64,000 nucleotides of DNA from Carnobacterium inhibens subsp. inhibens DSM 13024 (GCF_000746825.1 NZ_JQIV01000006.1:1054001-1118000), one strand, 5' to 3'. Numbered from the stretch's first letter, positions 34,468-44,705 are shown. Program-made: numbers and translations. The notes: generated by a model not told the origin, from the letters alone.

Positions 34468-36096
34468 ATGATTACAGTAACTAACGTAAGTTTACAATTT
34501 TCAGATAGAAAATTGTTCGATGATGTAAATATAAAATTCATTCCCGGCAATTGTTATGGTCTCATAGGTGCAAATGGTGCAGGTAAGTCAACTTTCCTAA
34601 AAATACTAGCTGGTGATATCCAACCTTCAACAGGAAATGTTTCAATGGGTCCTGACGAACGTTTGACTACTTTAAGTCAAAATCACTATGGCTTTGAAGA
34701 ATATACTGTTTTAGAAACAGTTATTATGGGACACAAACGTTTGTATGACATTATGAAAGAAAAAGATGCTATCTACATGAAAGAAGATTTTACTGATGCA
34801 GATGGTCTATTAGCTGCCGAATTAGAAGGTGAATTCGCTGAATTAGATGGTTGGGAAGCTGAACCTCAAGCTGCAGTTATGCTTCAAGGATTAGGCATTA
34901 CAGAAGATATGCTTGATAAAAAAATGAGCGAATTAACAGAGTCATTAAAAGTAAAAGTATTACTGGCACAAGCTTTATTCGGCAAACCAGATGTTCTTTT
35001 ACTGGATGAGCCTACCAATGGTTTAGACAAACAATCAATTGAATGGTTGGAAGAATTCTTAATTGATTTCCCTAATACCGTTATTGTTGTTTCCCATGAC
35101 CGTCATTTCTTGAATAAAGTATGTACTCATATGGCTGACGTTGATTTTAGTAAAATCAAGTTATATGTTGGAAACTATGATTTCTGGTTGGAATCAAGTC
35201 AATTGGCTACTAAATTACAAGGTAACGTAAATGCTAAAAAAGAAGAGCAAATCAAAGAATTACAAGCCTTTATTGCTCGATTTAGTGCAAATGCGTCTAA
35301 GTCGAAACAAGCGACTTCTCGTAAGAAAATGTTAGAAAAAATTACTTTAGATGATATTCAACCTTCTTCTCGTCGTTACCCATTTGTTGGATTTACTCCT
35401 GAACGCGAAATTGGAAATGACCTTTTGCGTGTTGAAAATATTTCTAAAACAATTGACGGCAAAAAAATATTAGATAATATTACTTTTACGTTAAATAAGG
35501 ACGACAAAGTTGCCTTTTCAAGTAAAAATGATATTGCTATTACTGTTTTATTCAAAATTTTGACGGGCGAAATGGAACCAGATTCTGGTACATTTAAGTG
35601 GGGAGTAACGACTTCTCAATCTTACTTACCAAAAGATACTACTGACGAATTTACTGATGCAAAGTTAACCGTTGTAGATTGGTTGCGTCAATTTGCTTCT
35701 GCTGAAGAAAATGACAATACATTCTTACGTAGTTTCTTAGGTCGTATGCTCTTCTCTGGTGAAGATGTACTAAAAGAAGTATCCGTTCTTTCAGGTGGAG
35801 AAAAGGTTCGTTGTATGTTATCTAAAATGATGTTGAGTAAATCGAACGTTTTAGTAATGGACGATCCTACAAATCACTTGGACTTAGAATCTATTACCGC
35901 TTTAAATGATGGTTTGATTGCTTTTAAAGGCTCAATATTGTTTGGTTCACATGACCACCAATTTATCCAAACCATTGCAAATCGCATTATCGAAATTTCT
36001 CCAAATGGAGTCGTTGATCGCGCTGAAACAACTTATGATGAATTCCTAGACAACAAATCAGTTAAAGAACAAATTGCTGCTTTGTACGCTAACTAA
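34468..36096 (+). CDS. ABC-F family ATPase (YkpA/YbiT-like) with one degenerate ATP site
   Basis: The 542-residue protein has two ABC domains without membrane segments, joined by a basic linker (SKSKQATSRKKML near 275-290), as in ribosome-associated ABC-F proteins. Domain 1 has Walker A GANGAGKST and Walker B LLLDEPTNG, but its signature is TESLK instead of a usual LSGGQ-like form. Domain 2 has a good signature LSGGEKVR, but its Walker A region reads SSKNDIAITVLF without the lysine, and its Walker B is VMDDPTN with Asp for the catalytic Glu. All these changes fall in the same composite ATP site. Sequence around ELDGWEAEPQA fits the YkpA branch. Function is likely in translation; resistance is not implied. 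Confidence 0.88.
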   Translation: MITVTNVSLQFSDRKLFDDVNIKFIPGNCYGLIGANGAGKSTFLKILAGDIQPSTGNVSMGPDERLTTLSQNHYGFEEYTVLETVIMGHKRLYDIMKEKDAIYMKEDFTDADGLLAAELEGEFAELDGWEAEPQAAVMLQGLGITEDMLDKKMSELTESLKVKVLLAQALFGKPDVLLLDEPTNGLDKQSIEWLEEFLIDFPNTVIVVSHDRHFLNKVCTHMADVDFSKIKLYVGNYDFWLESSQLATKLQGNVNAKKEEQIKELQAFIARFSANASKSKQATSRKKMLEKITLDDIQPSSRRYPFVGFTPEREIGNDLLRVENISKTIDGKKILDNITFTLNKDDKVAFSSKNDIAITVLFKILTGEMEPDSGTFKWGVTTSQSYLPKDTTDEFTDAKLTVVDWLRQFASAEENDNTFLRSFLGRMLFSGEDVLKEVSVLSGGEKVRCMLSKMMLSKSNVLVMDDPTNHLDLESITALNDGLIAFKGSILFGSHDHQFIQTIANRIIEISPNGVVDRAETTYDEFLDNKSVKEQIAALYAN

Positions 36097-36138
36097 TAAA
36101 AAATAGAGTTGAGACTTTTGTCTCAACTCTATTTTTTA
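36097..36138 (+). terminator. Rho-independent terminator after the ABC-F gene
   Basis: AAATAGAGTTGAGAC pairs with GTCTCAACTCTATTT, then T residues. Confidence 0.9.
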
Positions 36139-36249
36139 TCCAATACCTCTTTTCGCAACAATTTGCTCAAAAATCAATCCGGATTATCATTTCTTTACGG
36201 TTTAAGCTATGAAACATCATTTCATGGTTAAGTGAAGCAAAATTAAAAT

Positions 36250-36300
36250 ATGCCCCTAAAAGTGATCAAATAATGATCAGCTTTTAGAGGCATTCTTTTT
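36250..36300 (-). terminator. Rho-independent terminator after dbpA
   Basis: ATGCC.CTAAAAG and CTTTTAG.GGCAT arms around a second small TGATCA stem; flanked by A/T runs. Confidence 0.8.
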
Positions 36301-37752
36301 TTATTTTCTAGCTTTGTGTACTTTTAATTTTTTACCTTTAACAGTACGACTTTGCATTTCTTCGATGACCAGAGGACCTTTACCATTTAAGATATCAATA
36401 TACGTCACATTTTCTTGAATCGTAATGATTCCAATGTCATCTGCATTGATTCCAGGAATTTTAGCGATTGTTCCAACAAAATCAACTGCCCGTATCTTCT
36501 TCTTTTTACCGCCGTTAAAATAAACTTTAGTAATACCACGATTTAGTTCTTTTGAACGAACTTGTTTCAATGGCGGACGTTCTTGTAATTTCTTTTCAAA
36601 AGCCGATTTATGACTTTGTACCGTACGAGCACTTGGCAGTGAGATTTCGATAACAGATTGTTTAGCGTAATCCTTAACTTCATTCCACCATTTTTCTTCT
36701 CTAGGTGTAACAAGAGTCAATGCCATTCCTGTTTTTCCAGCTCTACCTGTACGGCCAGTACGATGGACAAAACTTTCTTTCTCCACAGGAACATCATAGT
36801 TCACAACGTGAGTGATGTTATCAATATCAATTCCTCGAGCAGCAACATCCGTAGCTACTAAATAGCGGAATCTTCCTTGTCTGAAATCATCCATTACAGA
36901 AAAACGATTTTCTTGGACCATTCCGCCATGGATCTTATCTATTGGCAAACCAGCTTTATTTAAAAATGTATATAAGTTGTTCACAGCTTCTTGTGTATTA
37001 CAAAAAATGATGCATGAATCTGCGTTTTCCACAGTTAATAAATCTAGCAACTGTTGTTCTTTCTTGTCTTCTTGTACCTTAACACTCGATTGAATAATCT
37101 TTGGTTTAGATAACTCAGTTGTTTGAATTTGAATCGATTGTTTGTCAGGTTTCATATAGAAACTTGCTATACGTTCAATTTCTTTTGGCATAGTTGCTGA
37201 AAACAATAATGTTTGGCGTTCTTCTGGTAAAAAGTTAATAATGGCTTCTACCTGATCGGCAAATCCCATATTTAACATTTCATCAGCTTCGTCTAGGACT
37301 AAGCAGTTTATTTTCTCTACTTTAAACGTTCCCTTTTGCAAATGATCCAATACTCGACCAGGTGTTCCTACAACAATATGGCTTTTTTGTTTTAATTCAG
37401 ATTTTTGAGTATCAAACGAAGCTTTACCATATACTGCTGTAGCTTTTACTCTCTTTAAACGACCGATGTTCATAATGTCTTCTTTTACTTGAATAGCTAA
37501 TTCTCTTGTAGGTACTAAGACAAGTGCTTGTGGTTTATTTTCTTCCCAATCAACAGTTTCACATAGTGGTAAACCATAACTAACTGTCTTTCCACTTCCC
37601 GTTTGTGATTCAACAATAACGTCTTTTCCTTCTAACGCTACAGGGATCACTTCTTCTTGAACTTTAGTAGGATGGAAATAACGTAAACTTGTTAATGCAA
37701 CAATAATTTCATCACTAATAGCAAATTCTTCAAATGTATTCTTTTTATTCAT
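36301..37752 (-). CDS. dbpA: DEAD-box RNA helicase DbpA (YxiN)
   Basis: The 483-residue protein has the full helicase core: Q-motif region PTKVQEE, motif I SQTGSGKT, Ia PTRELA, DEAD (LDEADEML), SAT, then motif [12 protein letters not shown] and [12 protein letters not shown]. The C-terminal domain, with [19 protein letters not shown] and [16 protein letters not shown], is the DbpA RNA-binding domain that recognises hairpin 92 of 23S rRNA. It is nearly collinear with Bacillus YxiN. DbpA acts in large-subunit assembly. I start it at the ATG 37752, preceded by GAGG; a TTG at 37767 overlaps that site. Confidence 0.94.
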   Translation of the reverse strand: MNKKNTFEEFAISDEIIVALTSLRYFHPTKVQEEVIPVALEGKDVIVESQTGSGKTVSYGLPLCETVDWEENKPQALVLVPTRELAIQVKEDIMNIGRLKRVKATAVYGKASFDTQKSELKQKSHIVVGTPGRVLDHLQKGTFKVEKINCLVLDEADEMLNMGFADQVEAIINFLPEERQTLLFSATMPKEIERIASFYMKPDKQSIQIQTTELSKPKIIQSSVKVQEDKKEQQLLDLLTVENADSCIIFCNTQEAVNNLYTFLNKAGLPIDKIHGGMVQENRFSVMDDFRQGRFRYLVATDVAARGIDIDNITHVVNYDVPVEKESFVHRTGRTGRAGKTGMALTLVTPREEKWWNEVKDYAKQSVIEISLPSARTVQSHKSAFEKKLQERPPLKQVRSKELNRGITKVYFNGGKKKKIRAVDFVGTIAKIPGINADDIGIITIQENVTYIDILNGKGPLVIEEMQSRTVKGKKLKVHKARK

Positions 37753-37981
37753 AATAACCTCTTTCAATTGTTCCTTTTCTATTAGTATAACAGCATATTC
37801 ACTAAATTACTGTTTTTTAAAGCGATAATTTGGTAAAATCCCTTACATAGTGGCAAAACTCTCATCCTTTCATTTGTCTTTTCTTTATTGAAGCCCATGT
37901 AAGATATCCACAAAACGTGATATACTACTTAACGAAAATGATTTATGGATGATTTTTTTTGTTCTTATAGGAGGGTTCAAT

Positions 37982-38947
37982 GTGAAAACTATTCTTGTAT
38001 TACATACCGGTGGAACTATTTCCATGAGTGAGGATCAAACAACTGGAAAAGTTTCTCCCACCTCAGAAAATCCGTTAAAAAAGCGTGGTCATTTATTTGA
38101 TAATGTCGCGAATATGATTGTGGAAGACTTTTTCCATTTGCCGTCTCCGCATATGACACCTGATAAAATGCTTATTTTAAAAAATCGAATCGAACAAGCA
38201 ATTGCTGCTCATGAAGCAGATGGCGTTGTCATTACTCACGGGACTGACACATTGGAAGAAACAGCCTACTTCTTGGATCTCACACTTGAAACATCTATTC
38301 CCATTGTCGTAACTGGAGCTATGCGTTCAATAAATGAGGTCGGTTCAGATGGATTATATAACTTTCAAAGTGCCATTTGGGTGGCTTTAGCTGAAGAAGC
38401 TAAAGAAAAAGGCGTTTTAGTAGTAATGAATGATGAGATCCACACTGCACGTTATGTAACCAAAACGCATACAAGCAATGTGGCCACTTTCCGAACACCA
38501 ACATTTGGCCCTATCGGTTTAATCTCAAAAAACAAAGTTTTATTCTTCCAAAAACTAATTGAAGAAGAAATTTATTCGATCAACACTGTAAATAAAAAAG
38601 TTTACTTGCTAAAAGTTTATGCAGGTATGGATGGAACCTTATTCGATGCTGTAAATCAACCTACTACTGATGGACTCGTTATTGAAGCGCTAGGTGCAGG
38701 TAACTTACCGCCTGCTACTTTGCCTGCTCTTAAGCGAGTCTTAGCCAATAATATTCCAGTCGTTCTTGTCTCACGTTCATTTAACGGTATTGCACAGGAT
38801 GTCTATGACTATATGGGTGGCGGTAAACAGTTGAAAGAAGATGGCGTTATTTTTGCTACTGGTTTATCCGGACCTAAAGCCCGTATTAAATTACAAGTAG
38901 TATTGAGTCAAGCTACCTTGACTCATTCACTTGAAAATTACTTTTAA
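37982..38947 (+). CDS. ansA: L-asparaginase, type I
   Basis: The 321-residue protein converts L-asparagine to aspartate and ammonia. The first catalytic threonine is in VLHTGGTISMSE near the N-terminus, and the second in ITHGTDTLEETAYFLDL (about 80-96). Both are canonical. I start at the GTG 37982, which has AGGAGGG 7 nt before it. The upstream TTG frame would add residues encoded by that ribosome site. No export signal, so it is cytoplasmic. It is a single-gene unit. Confidence 0.93.
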   Translation: MKTILVLHTGGTISMSEDQTTGKVSPTSENPLKKRGHLFDNVANMIVEDFFHLPSPHMTPDKMLILKNRIEQAIAAHEADGVVITHGTDTLEETAYFLDLTLETSIPIVVTGAMRSINEVGSDGLYNFQSAIWVALAEEAKEKGVLVVMNDEIHTARYVTKTHTSNVATFRTPTFGPIGLISKNKVLFFQKLIEEEIYSINTVNKKVYLLKVYAGMDGTLFDAVNQPTTDGLVIEALGAGNLPPATLPALKRVLANNIPVVLVSRSFNGIAQDVYDYMGGGKQLKEDGVIFATGLSGPKARIKLQVVLSQATLTHSLENYF

Positions 38948-38949
38948 CT

Positions 38950-38987
38950 AAAAAAAAACCGTTCATATGAAATGAACGGTTTTTTTT
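38950..38987. terminator. Bidirectional terminator
   Basis: AAAAAACCGTTCAT pairs with ATGAACGGTTTTTT between convergent genes. Confidence 0.92.
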
Positions 38988-38998
38988 GGTCTTCTTAA

Positions 38999-39751
38999 TT
39001 AACGAGCCTTTTTCCACAGAATGCTTGCTTCACAGTTGATGATACCTTCTGTCACGATACGATGAGCAGTAAGAACTTTACCCTCTTCTTGTTTCGTCAA
39101 GCTCATTTCACTATGGATCAATTGACCATAATGAACTTCTTTTTCAAACTTGATCGTCATATTTTCTATTTCGTGGGACGTCAAGAACTCAAGGTCTAAT
39201 GTATCCATGACCCACTCCACGTATTTCGAGTTGTTCACATGACGGTTACTATCAATATCCAAGTATCTGACACGATACTCTTTAGAAAGCATTGTTTCTT
39301 CATCAACTTTTTCTGGTTTTGGACTCCGAATCAATTTTTTAGAGAACTCTGATCCATAAGGTGCTACAATTTCATCAGGTACACGAGCCATTTTCCGCTC
39401 TTTTATATTCATTAAAGCAAATGTACTGTTGACTGTCACACATAAATTGCCTTCTTCATCATAAACTTTAAACGTACGGTAACAAAATAACTTGTTATAA
39501 GAAGTGGCTTGTGTTGTAATGTTGATGGTTTCGTAAAAAGCCGGCATCCGGTCAACGTTTACTTCATATTGAAGAATGATCCAAGCTAATCCTTTTTCTA
39601 CTAAAACTTCATCTCCTACGCCTAATGAATAACTTTGTTCACCAGATACATGTAACATAATGTTTAGTAACATGGAGACTGTCATTTTTTGTGTTGTATC
39701 ACATTCATAATATTTGATTTGGTGTTCTTTTTTATATACTTTTCCGCTCAT
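38999..39751 (-). CDS. Acyl-ACP thioesterase (FatA-like)
   Basis: The 250-residue protein has two hot-dog domains, as in bacterial acyl-acyl-carrier-protein thioesterases (PF01643 type). The first starts at about 5 with YYECDTTQKM. The second starts near 155 with YRVRYLDIDSNRHVNNSKYVEW, containing the D-x-N-x-H-V-N-N active-site pattern. It would release free fatty acids from ACP. It stands alone on the minus strand. Confidence 0.9.
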   Translation of the reverse strand: MSGKVYKKEHQIKYYECDTTQKMTVSMLLNIMLHVSGEQSYSLGVGDEVLVEKGLAWIILQYEVNVDRMPAFYETINITTQATSYNKLFCYRTFKVYDEEGNLCVTVNSTFALMNIKERKMARVPDEIVAPYGSEFSKKLIRSPKPEKVDEETMLSKEYRVRYLDIDSNRHVNNSKYVEWVMDTLDLEFLTSHEIENMTIKFEKEVHYGQLIHSEMSLTKQEEGKVLTAHRIVTEGIINCEASILWKKAR

Positions 39752-39888
39752 TTAAAAGCCTCATTTCCTTATAAAAGATCCTTCTTTTAGAATAGCATAT
39801 TTTTATTAAAAATACCTGAAAATAAAGATGAGTATTTATTTACTAAATCATTATAAACCTAATAAAAAATACTATTTTTGAAATCATA

Positions 39889-39924
39889 GAAAAAGGCCAA
39901 AGACAGTTGTCTAAGACCTTTTTC
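39889..39924 (-). terminator. Terminator after the ABC exporter operon
   Basis: On the minus strand AAAAAGGTCTTAGAC pairs with GTCTTTGGCCTTTTT. Confidence 0.75.
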
Positions 39925-39947
39925 TATTTAATATCACTTGCTTAAAA

Positions 39948-41729
39948 CTACATTTTTTTCAGCAATTCAGCTTGTGTAGAATATAGGTTGTAATACAACC
40001 CTTTTTGAGCCATCAATTCGTTATGGCTTCCTGATTCTTGAATTTTTTTATCTGCGATATAAAAAATACGTGAACTATTTTTTATGGTAGATAATCTATG
40101 TGCGATAATAAACGCTGTTCTTCCTTCTAGCAATCGATCCAAACCTTCTTGCAGCAAAATTTCTGTTTGTGTATCAATACTAGAAGTTGCTTCATCAAGT
40201 ATCAACACTTTAGGATCAGCCAGCAAGGTACGAGCAAAGGAAATCAATTGTCTTTGCCCAGCAGATAAGGTGCTTCCGCGTTCTTTAACAACTGTACGGT
40301 AACCATCTTTTAAACTGATGATAAAATCATGGGCTCGGACTATTTTTGCAGCTTGTATAATTTCTTCTTCAGTTGCATCCAATTTCCCTAAACGAATGTT
40401 TTCCATGATCGTTCCTGAGAAAATAAATGTCTCTTGCAACATGACCCCTATTTCATTTCTTAAAGAATTCAAGGTTACTTTTCGAATATCTATACCATCA
40501 ACTAAAATTTCTCCATCATCTACATCATAAAATCGAGTCATTAAGTTAATAATCGTTGATTTACCGGCGCCTGTAGGCCCCACAAGTGCGATTGTTTCAC
40601 CAGAACGGACCCTGAAAGAAAGGTGTTCAAAAATAGGTTGATCTTTTTTATAGCCAAATTTCACATCATTAAACACAACATAACCTTGTATTGGGGGCAT
40701 AACAAAAGCATTAGGTGCATCTTGGATTTCTGGTTCAATATCCAAGATTTCAAAAATACGTTCCAAGTAAACCATACCAGTCACTAAACTATTATAAAAG
40801 TTTCCGATATTGATCATTGGGTTCCAAAAGTTATTCACATAACCAATAAAGGCTATCAATACCCCTGTAGAAACATCCACACCAAAACCACTCAAACCAA
40901 TAAAATAAATAATTGAGATAGTGATCGTTGCGATGTTTTGGATAAATGGAGCTAGTAAAAATTGAATTTTGACTGCATGCATCCAGGTTGTTCGTTGTCC
41001 TTCACTAACTTCTGCAAAAATATCTTTATTCACATTTTCTCTTGTATAAGACTGAGTAACTTTTATTCCAGCAACACTTTCATGAATATAAGCATTTAAT
41101 TCTGCCTGTTTGCTACTGACTTCTTCATATGCTTTACGCTGTTCTCTTTGAATGACAAGTGTCACAACGAATAAAACAGGCAATAGGATAAAACTGTAAA
41201 GCGTCAACCGCACATCCATAGCAAACATAATGATTAAGGTAACCACTAAACTGAAGACATCTGATAGAACATTGATCAAACCATTAGAAAGAAGATCACT
41301 TAATGAATTGATGTAGTTCACTACTCGTGTAACGATTTTCCCATGCGGACGACTATCAAAGAATGAGAATGGAAGTTTTTGCAAATGTACAAAGACATCC
41401 GTACGCATATCTTTTAATACGTCTTGTCCTAATAATGTAATATTTTTGATCCGATACCTTGAAGACCACCCGCCAAATAACTGAGCCGCCGAAAATAACA
41501 CAATGATCCATATTAGTTGAGTCGTATCTTTGTTTGGAATACTTTCATCAATGACGATACTGGTAAAGTATGGCCCAAGGACTAAAACAATGTTGGATAC
41601 TAAAATTGCAAAAAGGAGTTTTAAGAAGCCGCTCTTATAAGGAGCTAAGTATCCCCCTACTCTTTTCAACATATTTGTGCTGTTCTTTTGGGTATTTTTT
41701 TCTTCAATGGATTGATTAGTCTGTTCCAT
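39948..41729 (-). CDS. Heterodimeric ABC exporter half, consensus ATPase (BmrD/YheH-like)
   Basis: The 593-residue half-transporter has an N-terminal six-helix domain (about 35-330) and a C-terminal nucleotide-binding domain with Walker A GPTGAGKST (about 384-392), Walker B LILDEATSS with a proper catalytic Glu, and an unusual signature LSAGQRQ. It overlaps its partner's stop by 14 bp, with an AGGAGG site inside the partner gene. Pairing a consensus Walker B here with a degenerate one in the partner is the hallmark of BmrCD- and EfrCD-type multidrug exporters. Substrates are unknown. Confidence 0.92.
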   Translation of the reverse strand: MEQTNQSIEEKNTQKNSTNMLKRVGGYLAPYKSGFLKLLFAILVSNIVLVLGPYFTSIVIDESIPNKDTTQLIWIIVLFSAAQLFGGWSSRYRIKNITLLGQDVLKDMRTDVFVHLQKLPFSFFDSRPHGKIVTRVVNYINSLSDLLSNGLINVLSDVFSLVVTLIIMFAMDVRLTLYSFILLPVLFVVTLVIQREQRKAYEEVSSKQAELNAYIHESVAGIKVTQSYTRENVNKDIFAEVSEGQRTTWMHAVKIQFLLAPFIQNIATITISIIYFIGLSGFGVDVSTGVLIAFIGYVNNFWNPMINIGNFYNSLVTGMVYLERIFEILDIEPEIQDAPNAFVMPPIQGYVVFNDVKFGYKKDQPIFEHLSFRVRSGETIALVGPTGAGKSTIINLMTRFYDVDDGEILVDGIDIRKVTLNSLRNEIGVMLQETFIFSGTIMENIRLGKLDATEEEIIQAAKIVRAHDFIISLKDGYRTVVKERGSTLSAGQRQLISFARTLLADPKVLILDEATSSIDTQTEILLQEGLDRLLEGRTAFIIAHRLSTIKNSSRIFYIADKKIQESGSHNELMAQKGLYYNLYSTQAELLKKM

Positions 41730-43476
41730 TTGTTTCTACCTCCTCTTCATCAGCTTGGCCTAATTGCTTCTGATAAATTCTATAGTAGTACCCTTTTTTG
41801 TCTAATAAAGAAGCGTGATTTCCTCTTTCGATAATCTCCCCTTTAGACATGATAATGATTTCATCAGCAGATTTCACAGAAGAAATACGATTGGCAATGA
41901 TAAAGGTCGTTTTTTCTTTCATGATTTCACCTAATTCACGCTGAATTTTCACTTCTGTTTCCATATCTACAGCTGAAGTCGTATCATCTAAGATCAATAT
42001 TGAAGGATCTTTCATTAATCCTCTGGCCAAGGATATCCTTTGACGCTGACCACCAGACAAACCACTGCCTCGTTCGCCTAAATACGTATTGTATTGATCC
42101 GGCATGTTTTGAATAAACGGATCAGCATCAGCCACTCGTGCGCTTTTTTGAACATTTTCCATATCTGCTCCAGGAGTTCCGAATGAAATATTTTGTTGAA
42201 TCGTATCTGAAAATAGAAAAACGTCTTGCATAACAATCGCAATATGACTTCTTAATTCTCTTACGTTCCATTGTTTTGCGTCAATTCCATCAATCAATAT
42301 TTTACCTTCCGTAGGATCAAAGAAACGCGAGATCATATTGACTAAGGTTGATTTACCAGAACCTGTTTCCCCTAAAATCCCAATTGTCATACCAGGCTTA
42401 GCTTTTAAAGAAATATGACTTAATACAGGTGTTTCAGGAGCATCTGCAAATGAGAATGAAACATCTTGAAATTCAACGATCCCTTGGATTGTTTGTGCAG
42501 ATTCTTTTTCTTCAATCGGAATCATTGGTTTAGCCGCTAACATTTCTCTGATTTTATAAGAAGAAGCAATAAACCGTTGTAAATCATTTACATACCAACC
42601 GACATTTCGCATTGGCAAGTTTAACATCCATATGAATCCATTAAAAGTAACCAAATCGCCTAAACTCATTGATCCGTTAATAACCAAAAATCCTCCATAA
42701 CCAATTGTAATAACCGATAAAAAGCCTGCTAATGTTTCTAATGGTGGTAAATAAGTTCTTGTTACGTTAGCAGAATCCATATTGCGTTGCTTGTAATCAT
42801 CATTATACTTATCAAATTTTTCTTTTTCATAATCTTCTCTGGCAAAGGCTTTTATTACCTTATTTCCACTGACATTTTCTTCTACCATTGAATTTAATCT
42901 TGAAAAACTTTCCCGAATCTCATAATAAACAGCATTTGCTTTTCCTGATAATAAAATTGTTAATACCCCAATAAAAGGTGTAACAACTAATAAAGCTAAC
43001 ATTAAACGCCATTCTATAAATCCCATAACTAAAATAGCTGAAACCAATAATAAAATATTGTCTAATACATTATAGGTTAACCATGAAATAGCATGGCGAA
43101 TTGCATCTGTATCACCAGACATGCGGGCCATAATATCTCCTACTCGCGTATTGTTAAAAAAAGCAAAATCGAGTTCTTGTAGTTTTTTATAAAGATCTTC
43201 TCTCATTTGATAAATAGCATCCTGCCCTATGTGTTCAAACATAATCTGGTATACATACCTCATGACTGTCCTCAATACGGTAGCACCGATCATTAAAGCT
43301 AATAAAGGAACAAGCATATTCCTTTGATCGTCCACAATAACCTTATCGACAATTTCTCCACCGATCAACGGGGAAACAATATTCAATACAGCTACTATTA
43401 TAACCATAATCGTTCCTACTAAAGCTTTTACCTTATTCGATTGAATGTATTGAGAAACCCATTTAATACTGCTCAT
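41716..43476 (-). CDS. Heterodimeric ABC exporter half, degenerate ATPase (BmrC/YheI-like)
   Basis: The 586-residue half-transporter has six membrane helices and an ATPase domain. Walker A is GETGSGKST (about 366-374), the signature is canonical LSGGQRQR, and Walker B is LILDDTTSA, with Asp replacing the catalytic Glu. It is the first gene of a two-gene operon with 39948-41729. Together they form one good and one weak ATP site, as in other heterodimeric exporters. No regulator gene adjoins it. Confidence 0.92.
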   Translation of the reverse strand: MSSIKWVSQYIQSNKVKALVGTIMVIIVAVLNIVSPLIGGEIVDKVIVDDQRNMLVPLLALMIGATVLRTVMRYVYQIMFEHIGQDAIYQMREDLYKKLQELDFAFFNNTRVGDIMARMSGDTDAIRHAISWLTYNVLDNILLLVSAILVMGFIEWRLMLALLVVTPFIGVLTILLSGKANAVYYEIRESFSRLNSMVEENVSGNKVIKAFAREDYEKEKFDKYNDDYKQRNMDSANVTRTYLPPLETLAGFLSVITIGYGGFLVINGSMSLGDLVTFNGFIWMLNLPMRNVGWYVNDLQRFIASSYKIREMLAAKPMIPIEEKESAQTIQGIVEFQDVSFSFADAPETPVLSHISLKAKPGMTIGILGETGSGKSTLVNMISRFFDPTEGKILIDGIDAKQWNVRELRSHIAIVMQDVFLFSDTIQQNISFGTPGADMENVQKSARVADADPFIQNMPDQYNTYLGERGSGLSGGQRQRISLARGLMKDPSILILDDTTSAVDMETEVKIQRELGEIMKEKTTFIIANRISSVKSADEIIIMSKGEIIERGNHASLLDKKGYYYRIYQKQLGQADEEEVETNGTD

Positions 43477-43793
43477 ACAACAATGCCTCCTTATCTTAGC
43501 TTTTCATTGCTACACTATTCTATGAAAAATGCTGAATTAACAAATAAATTGCTGACAATCATTCCACTAATTTTTTTGTGTAGCAATAAAAAAATAAGAA
43601 AATTTGTTTTTTATTTATACTAGTTTACATGATTCATTCATGCTTACTTATTTATTATATTTGATAAAGAAAATGAATACACTTATTCTGCTCACTAGAA
43701 TAAATCAGCGGGTCGCTTTTCTTTCTAAACTATTTCTATTTATACTACCATTAACTTTCAAACTTCACCTTAAGACTTCAACCTGTACGATGC
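43477..43793. other. Non-coding region upstream of the ABC exporter operon
   Basis: No gene is seen. It contains a 10-bp inverted repeat ATTGCTACAC (43506-43515) and GTGTAGCAAT (43578-43587) separated by 62 bp. This could be an operator pair or a leader stem in front of the exporter genes. The rest is AT-rich with no recognisable signal. Confidence 0.4.
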
Positions 43794-43825
43794 AAAAGGG
43801 CTGGGATAAGCATCCCAGCCCTTCT
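43794..43825. terminator. Rho-independent terminator after the GT8 genes
   Basis: AAGGGCTGGGA (43796-43806) pairs with TCCCAGCCCTT (43813-43823), followed on the minus strand by TT. Confidence 0.85.
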
Positions 43826-43856
43826 TATTACCATTAATGAACAGTCTGTTCAGACT

Positions 43857-44705
43857 TTAGAGCAATTTCGTTTCCTTCTTCATTGGGAAAAATGTTTTTT
43901 CACGAATGTCAAAGTAATTATCTCTGAATGGATGATTTGAATCTGCATTCCATGGTTTAGCATGGCCACAGAAGTGAATGACAGCAGGGTTCTCTCTAGC
44001 TTCATCCCATTTTAATTGTCCTTGAATCGTTGGATGTTCTTTTTCATTTAACATCATATAGGTTTGTGCATTCCAACGAGGATCTAATTCTAACCATCTA
44101 TCATGTAAGATGGCATTTAACGCATCTTGATCATGGAATCTTAATTTTTCTGGATTACCTTTAATGAAAGTCAAAACTTGTTCTGTTATTTGTTGTTCAC
44201 GCCATTTTTCTAAATCCATAACCATTAAACCAGAGTTAAAGTAAAGGTCGGACTCACTTTCGATTCCCATATTTTCTAAACGATTATGGAAACCTGCATC
44301 TTCAACTGCAGCCAGTAAATTTTCGCCTAGATCAACTTCCCAAAGTGCTTCAATATCTTCTAAGGTTATCATATCGCAATCCATATAAATGGCACGTTTA
44401 CTTTCTTTCAATAGATTAGGTATTGAAATACGGTAATAAGCCGTTTGTGGAATACGATCACTTTCTACAGCGCCTGAGAAATCCGTTGGGTCAATTGTGA
44501 CATAACTGATTCTTGCATTGTATTCTCCTACTGTACGATTCAATAAAAATTTTGAGCGTAGTGAAATGTTGTCATCAATCACATGAAAGTGAAAAGTTGT
44601 ATTTGTTTGTTTTGTTGTTAGTAGTGAAAGAAAGAGCGTAGCCAAATGTGGGACAAACGCTTCATTGCTTGATGAAACAATTGAAATGCTTTTTTGTTCA
44701 ACCAT
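43857..44705 (-). CDS. Glycosyltransferase family 8 protein, copy 1
   Basis: The 282-residue protein resembles LgtC-type family 8 retaining glycosyltransferases. It shows SSNEAFVPHLATLFLSLL near the N-terminus, the metal-binding DxD in MDCDMITLED (about 98-107), YFNSGLMVMDLEKWR (about 153-167), DQDALNAIL and the C-terminal HFCGHAKPW (about 254-262), which binds the nucleotide diphosphate. It would use a UDP-sugar. The acceptor could be a cell-wall or lipid precursor. It lies 129 bp downstream of a related gene; the proteins align along their full length. Confidence 0.92.
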   Translation of the reverse strand: MVEQKSISIVSSSNEAFVPHLATLFLSLLTTKQTNTTFHFHVIDDNISLRSKFLLNRTVGEYNARISYVTIDPTDFSGAVESDRIPQTAYYRISIPNLLKESKRAIYMDCDMITLEDIEALWEVDLGENLLAAVEDAGFHNRLENMGIESESDLYFNSGLMVMDLEKWREQQITEQVLTFIKGNPEKLRFHDQDALNAILHDRWLELDPRWNAQTYMMLNEKEHPTIQGQLKWDEARENPAVIHFCGHAKPWNADSNHPFRDNYFDIREKTFFPMKKETKLL

